DNA of 64,000 nucleotides. Origin: Cenococcum geophilum 1.58 (taxonomy: Eukaryota; Ascomycota; Dothideomycetes; Gloniales; Gloniaceae). The stretch covers positions 186,001 to 250,000 of the forward strand of contig KV748257.1 of NCBI GenBank assembly GCA_001692895.1, given 5' to 3'. Numbering within the stretch: position 1 is the stretch's first letter; each line of letters starts with the position of its first letter. The notes below the pieces were generated by a model. The model did no database searches and had not been told where the DNA came from. It worked only from the letters and a program-made list of their open reading frames with translations. Of this stretch, positions 59,035 through 64,000 are shown one piece after another. Position numbers and translations under genes: made by a program.

Positions 59035-59807
59035 TAGGTCTATAGGTATCACGTTTAGTTAAGGCAGGGCAATCCCCTGTAAATAGCCTTGCAAATATAC
59101 CCATTCTCAATTAATGCCTTTAAGCCCGTACCCACTAATTAGATTAATTAATCCTCTTCTCCGCAAGCATGTAAATAATAGATAGATATATCTATGTGGC
59201 TAAGCGAGCACTACAGCAGCACCCCTGCATCTTAGTAACACTAACATCATTAACATTTATAAAATTAAGCCTTGCTTGCTTACTTTCCCTCCCACTTATA
59301 CCTTTTTCTTTAGTTGCATATTTTGGGCTTTATAAATAGATACTATAGCGATATGCTTGCGTACGGGTCTATAGGTATCACGTTTAGTTAAGGCAGGGCA
59401 ATCCTCTATAAATGGCCTTGCGAATATACCCATTCTTAATTAATACCTTTGAGCCCGTACCCACTAATTAGATTAATTAATCCTCTTCTCCGCAAGCGTG
59501 TAAATAATAGATGGATATATCTATGTGGCTAAGCGAGCACTACAGCAGCACCCCTGCATCTTAGCAACACTAATATTATCAACATTTACAAAATTAAGCC
59601 TTGCTTGCTTGCTTTCCCTCCCACCTATACCTTTTTCTTTAGTTGCATATTTTAGGCTTTATAAATAGATACTATAGCGATATGCTTGCGTACGGGTCTA
59701 TAGGTATCACATTTAGTTAAGGCAGGGCAATCCCTTATAAATAGCCTTGCGAATATACCCATTCTTAATTAATGCCTTTAAGCCCATACCCACCAATTAG
59801 ATTAATT
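59035..59807 (+). repeat. Right repeat block B1-A2-B2-A3-B3 of the YR element
   Basis: TATAGGTATCACGTTTAGTT-type starts occur at 59041, 59370 and 59699, and CTATGTGGCTAAGCGAG at about 59192 and 59521. Both series are 329 bp apart. The standard Ngaro-type layout has one A2-B2 unit; here a second unit follows. Each unit includes about 80 bp (about 59285-59365) not found next to A1 or B1. The block is broken by LINE J at about 59808. Confidence 0.88.
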
Positions 59808-62800
59808 AATAATAATTCATTACTTAACGTCCGATTCGGATCCCTATTGGGCCTACGCGGACTACTCCTTATGTACATATGGGGAGAAAACTCTATTTAA
59901 GAAAACCCCGTGATCTATCTCCCTGCCTTTTGGGACTCGCCTACGAGGCGCCTACGAGGTGCCTGCGAGTCACCTGTGGTGCTCCTACTACCTTACTTTT
60001 TAACCTTCTTAGGAACTACTGCTGCCGTAACAAGCCTACAGACGCGTTAGTATCGCAAACTTTATTCTACTACTGTAGAGTCATTAGGGGGCACCCGTTA
60101 CTCACCCCCTTACCCTCTATTACCATTTCCCTTATAACCCGGAACTGGTTTAGTACATTTTAGCTAATAAGCCACTAGGTAACCGCCTTAAGGCCTTTTT
60201 ATATTAAGAGCAGTGTATTATAGTTCTCTATGCCCGCTACTAAAAGTATTACTTCTTAGTTGGTGCGTAAGGGGCATAACAGTATTACGTGTTTTGGTGT
60301 CTGTCTTAGCCAGCTATATTTATATCTTAGGTTACCTACTAGGACACCCACCCGGTAGAGCCAGTCTTTTAGTCCTATTATTCCTGTTCTTAAGAGTGTC
60401 GCTATTATATTTTCTACCTTTATTAGGCCTTTTCGGAGCCCTAGAGTATTTACCCCCCATAGCGTTAACTATGCTACGGCTTAGGTTCCTCTTGCCTTAG
60501 TTAGCCTCTATACCTTTAACTCCTATATACCTCTCCAGCGTTGGTCTAACCAGTATTATATTGCGGTAGATGGTTTCCTAGCGTTCTTTTATGCTCTGCT
60601 TTAGCTCCTTTCTCTCTCTTACTATTATCTTTACTAGCCTCTTACGCGTCTCCCTTCCTCCTCTATATGGGCCTAGGCCCTAAAGCAGCACCATTTTTCT
60701 TCTACTTTCTTTACCTATTTCTCTAATATATCTTCCCTACTTTAGGGTTGTTAGTTTATTCTCCTATAGGGCGCCCTAGGGTCCCTCCATAGTTTGTTTA
60801 GGCGTGTCTTAATATACTTTATAATATTAAAGTTACGTTTATTTTAGGCCCTTTATATTGCAGCGGCTTTAATATATAGTTATAGGGGGGGAATATTGGC
60901 TTCCTTCTTAAGCAGTACTGTGATCGTTCGCTTATATCCACCTATTATACTCCAAAGGTAGGCTATTTGGACCTTTTAGAGTGGTTTAAGGAGCAACTTA
61001 GGGGGGCCTTTCTTAGATTCTCTAATAGCCCAAATACTAGACCTATACGTCATGGTTAGCCAGACGACTGCTGTGTATAGTAGGCGTGACCTCTAGAAGC
61101 ATGGGCCCTATATAAAGTTGACGATCCTAGATAATGCGATATACTATACTTAGCCCTTGCGAGCCGCTTGCGCCGTATATACGCTCCACTAGAGCTTGCT
61201 GTCTACCCATACTCCTAATACCCTTAGGCCCTAAACTAGATAACCCCCAAAGCCTTAGATATAGATTATGTGCTAGAGATCTACAAATTAGTTACATTTT
61301 CTTATAAAATGGATTAGCTGGTATTTCTCTAGTAAGAATTAGACTCTATATCGTCTTGCCTATTCTATATAGGTGTTATAGGCTTTTTCTAGCATTCTGC
61401 AATTCTTTGCGGCTGATGGCCCGTATATAATTAGGTTTGTGTCGTTAACGAAGCCTATCCCCTAGGTCGCCCCTTCCTTAAAGGAGTTAAGTAGGTTACT
61501 TACGAAGAAAAGGAAGAGTATAGGCGAGAGGGGTAATTCTTATAGTATTCCTGTTATAACTACAATAGGGGGGCTCTAGTATCCGCTAAAGACTAGTAAT
61601 GTTTCTTTTTAACCTATAAACCCTTAGATAAATTATACAATCTATTCTAGGAAGCCTTTTGCCCTAAGGATATATAGGAGACGCTCGTAGGGCACGTTAT
61701 TGTAGGCGCCGCTAATATCTAGGCTAAGCATTAATACTACGAAGTCCCTTCGCATCGCCTATGCAGATTTAATAGTAGTAGCGAGTAGCGTAAGTGCTGA
61801 TAGTATTAAGCGGTTCTTTCTTGCCCCTATTTAGCTTTGTGGTAGTAGGGCGTGTTCCTTAGCCGTATCTGCTATGCGGTCCGCTATTACCTTTTCTAAG
61901 ATCTTGCTAAGGGTGTTTTTTAGGGCAATAAGGCGGTAGCTTTCTGGGATTAAGTAATCTACTTTACCTTCTTTTTATAGAACAACCGTCGTTATAAATC
62001 TTCCGAGTCGTGGGTAGTAGCCTATAGCAAAGTATGCTTTAGCTATATCCGTAAGCTAGGGTGCTATAAGTGGTCTATAGGTCTTTAAGGCCTTATTTAG
62101 AATCCTATCTGGACCTAGTGCTATATTATTTAAAAGGCGGCTAATAGTTCTGGCCATTTCCTCTGTTATTATGTCGCTGTCGACCCACAGGCGAGTCACC
62201 GGTGCTTCGCCCGTAATGTCACTAAGGTCTACTAGAGCTAGTTAGGGGAAGAACCTTTTTATAAGGATCTTTGCCTTCTTATCGTTATTATTAGTGGCCT
62301 ATAACTCCCTTGCTCTTCGTAGGGGTGGTAGATATAAGTCTTCTACTAGTCGCCCTGCCTTTTTCTTTACCTATTTCGCTATAGCCCATAAGCCCTTATT
62401 ATAAGGGAGGCTCGGGTTAAAAGTATGCTCGTTTATAAATCGTCTCCAGTTGTTCCTTACTTCTTTTTTTAGAGTATTCTTTAACTGGTTTCTTGTGTCT
62501 TTATATTATCTCTTATCTTTAGGGTTATAGCTACTTAAGTATTTCCTTCTTGCTTATCGTTAGCTAGCTATAAGAACCGCGCATTATACGGACTATATAT
62601 GTCGCGTATAGGGGCCCGGTCTTAAGACCGGGTAGTACTCTTCTAGCCTATTCTTAATCGCTGCCTAAATCCTTTCTAGTCTTCGGTCGATTTCCTTAGG
62701 GGTGGCTAATAAGCCTCGCTCGTTTAGTATTAGGTGGATTTCTTCTAGGTCTTAGAGTTGTTATTTAACTATATTAAGGAAACTGTCTGCCTTAAGTATC

Positions 62801-64000
62801 CTTATTACATATCTTTTACTATTTAGTTGCGCCTTAATATCCAAATCTAGCTGTATCTAGATGGGGATATGGTTTAAGGTAAGTGCCTATTCTTCTTTAG
62901 GGTTACACCTTTTAAGTCTCTGGTATAGGCCTTCGTCTATAAATATAAGGTCAATTATACTTCTAGCGGATCCTCATTACCATATAATTGCTCTAGGGGG
63001 GGTAGCCAGCTTAAGGCCCCAGGTATTTATAGCTTTTAGTAGGCACTCTACCTATCATTTAGCAGCGACGTAGATACCCCCCCACCGCGGGTAGTAGAGG
63101 TTTATATCTCCTAATAGGATAGACTCTATACCTTCGGTTTTAAGTAAGCTTATTACTAATATAATATTCTTTATTTGTGGGACCCCTTCGACCCTAGGGT
63201 TATACACATTAATAATTTGTACCGGTCCTCTATATATCTAAATTATTATAACTACAATATCTGGATTAACTGCCTACTATAACTATAAGGATAGGCTAAT
63301 AGCCTTACTAATTATAAAGCATACGCGTATAGCTGCTTTTAGTTTATATAGGAGCTAGAATTCTTAAGGGCAGTATGTTAATTATATATAGGTATTATAG
63401 TACGGCTTTTATATAGCAAGGATATAGTATTTCTCTAGGTCTAGACTATCTAGTAAGGGCCTTACAAGACGGTGATTTATATTGCTATAGTTATACTATA
63501 TAATAGATAGGTGGCGGACCCCCGGCAAGGGTCCTTCGCCTCTCTATCGTTCCTCGCTTCTTCTGTTTCTACTTTCTCTAGGATATTTAAAACTTCTATC
63601 TCTTATGTCTGCACTCTAGTTACTACTTATTTTATATAAAGCTTTCTATTTCCGTGTCTTATGTTCCTACTAGCGCTTCTATATCTAAATCTGTTATTAT
63701 CTCCAGTTCTTCCCCTATTTTTACTAGTTGGCTATATACCCTTTAAGAGTCGGCTGCGAATGCTATATTTACCGCGTTAAGTCTAATTCTTAATTATCCC
63801 AGTCTTAAGCTTACTATAGCTGTCCATAAGGGTCTTCCTATAAGGCGTCCTCTCCCTTATATCCCCTATAACCCTTATATCCCTATACAGTCTAGTAATA
63901 TCACGCGGCGTCGCTTCTAGCCCGTTAAGGCTTAGGATAGCTAGCCTGGCCCCCTAGTGTTAAAGGTAGGAAACGCTAGAAAGGCACCTGCGCCCCCCTA
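59808..64000 (-). mobile_element. LINE J (H family), 3' tail to ORF1, cut by window end
   Basis: This minus-strand LINE is inserted in the last B repeat of the YR element. Its 3' tail is at 59808 (ATAATAATTCATTAC). From left: 3' UTR, C-terminal region, RT (about 61400-62200; the block around 61525-61560 matches QGSPLSP), endonuclease (about 62930-63470; SILLGDINLYYPR on the minus strand near 63090-63130), the GC hairpin (63516-63534), and part of ORF1 (about 63540-64000). It keeps more CA/TG than G, so it is younger. It is the youngest layer at the right end. Confidence 0.85.
59900..63500 (-). pseudogene. ORF2 (endonuclease-RT) of LINE J
   Basis: Same layout as ORF2 of H: endonuclease at the right, RT in the middle, a C-terminal part without RNase H at the left. 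The RT catalytic-position block (GFVNDTNLI on the minus strand, with ND in place of the usual DD) is near 61435-61460. Frames are interrupted less often than in G. Confidence 0.76.

Larger units (their letters stand above)
54766..59807 (+). mobile_element. Tyrosine-recombinase retrotransposon (Ngaro/PAT-like)
   Basis: This fossil retroelement is inserted in LINE L. Parts on the plus strand: left repeat A1 (about 54766-54884), a gag-like region (about 54985-56240), RT (about 56400-57100), RNase H (about 57500-57720), tyrosine recombinase (about 57830-58830), then right repeats B1-A2-B2-A3-B3 with a 329-bp period (59035-59807). Split direct repeats together with RT and a tyrosine recombinase are the mark of DIRS-type YR retrotransposons. 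With direct rather than inverted repeats and no methyltransferase region seen, Ngaro/PAT-like fits best. It is broken at many points and RIP-mutated. LINE J lies inside its last repeat, so its true right end is outside the window. Confidence 0.85.

Overview
The window looks like an AT-rich, gene-free repeat block from a filamentous ascomycete (Pezizomycotina). Three things point there: TpA-rich DNA with CpA/TpG stripped from nearly every repeat, which is the footprint of repeat-induced point mutation (RIP); Tad1/I-like LINEs with zinc-knuckle ORF1 and endonuclease-RT ORF2; and chromodomain Ty3/Gypsy elements. I find no host protein gene, tRNA, rRNA or CRISPR array. The longest open frames are about 100 codons, and almost all are fragments or antisense shadows of transposons. 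Runs of N at homologous places in repeat copies suggest a draft assembly that partly collapsed these repeats.

Layout, oldest to youngest by nesting. A Gypsy chromovirus fragment (1-1274) was hit by a minus-strand LINE (LINE D, 1275-5214 plus 24659-25258). LINE D took a solo LTR (2385-2836, TSD GCTAT) and then chromovirus A (5215-24653, TSD TTAGC). Inside A sit chromovirus C (7336-13305, TSD CTTAC), an inverted sister of A called B (13370-19514, TSD AAAGG), and a 1.1-kb SINE-like or LINE-tail element (20037-21146, 16-bp TSD). LINE D is then cut by E, a minus-strand relative of C (25259-30066). E is cut by a third Gypsy family, F (30067-about 33020).

F is cut by a short LINE that carries only ORF1. 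It is present as a head-to-head palindrome (33021-35113 and 35114-38687). A third copy (35315-37477, 13-bp TSD) lies inside the right arm.

The right 25 kb is a pile of one LINE family. G (38688-42378, minus) meets L (plus) head to head. L is split by full-length H (43309-48832, 14-bp TSD) and by the little-mutated K (49378-52914, 15-bp TSD), and stops at about 54765. There a tyrosine-recombinase retrotransposon of Ngaro/PAT type begins, with split direct repeats of 329-bp period. That element is itself entered by LINE J (59808 to the window end).

All these parts relate as layers, not as a pathway. LINE ORF2 machinery presumably served H/G/J/L. A similar 3' tail on K and on the 1.1-kb element suggests they used related machinery. 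The points most worth a second look are the ORF1-only LINE and its palindrome, the shared LINE/SINE-like 3' tail, and the tyrosine-recombinase element with an extra terminal-repeat unit.
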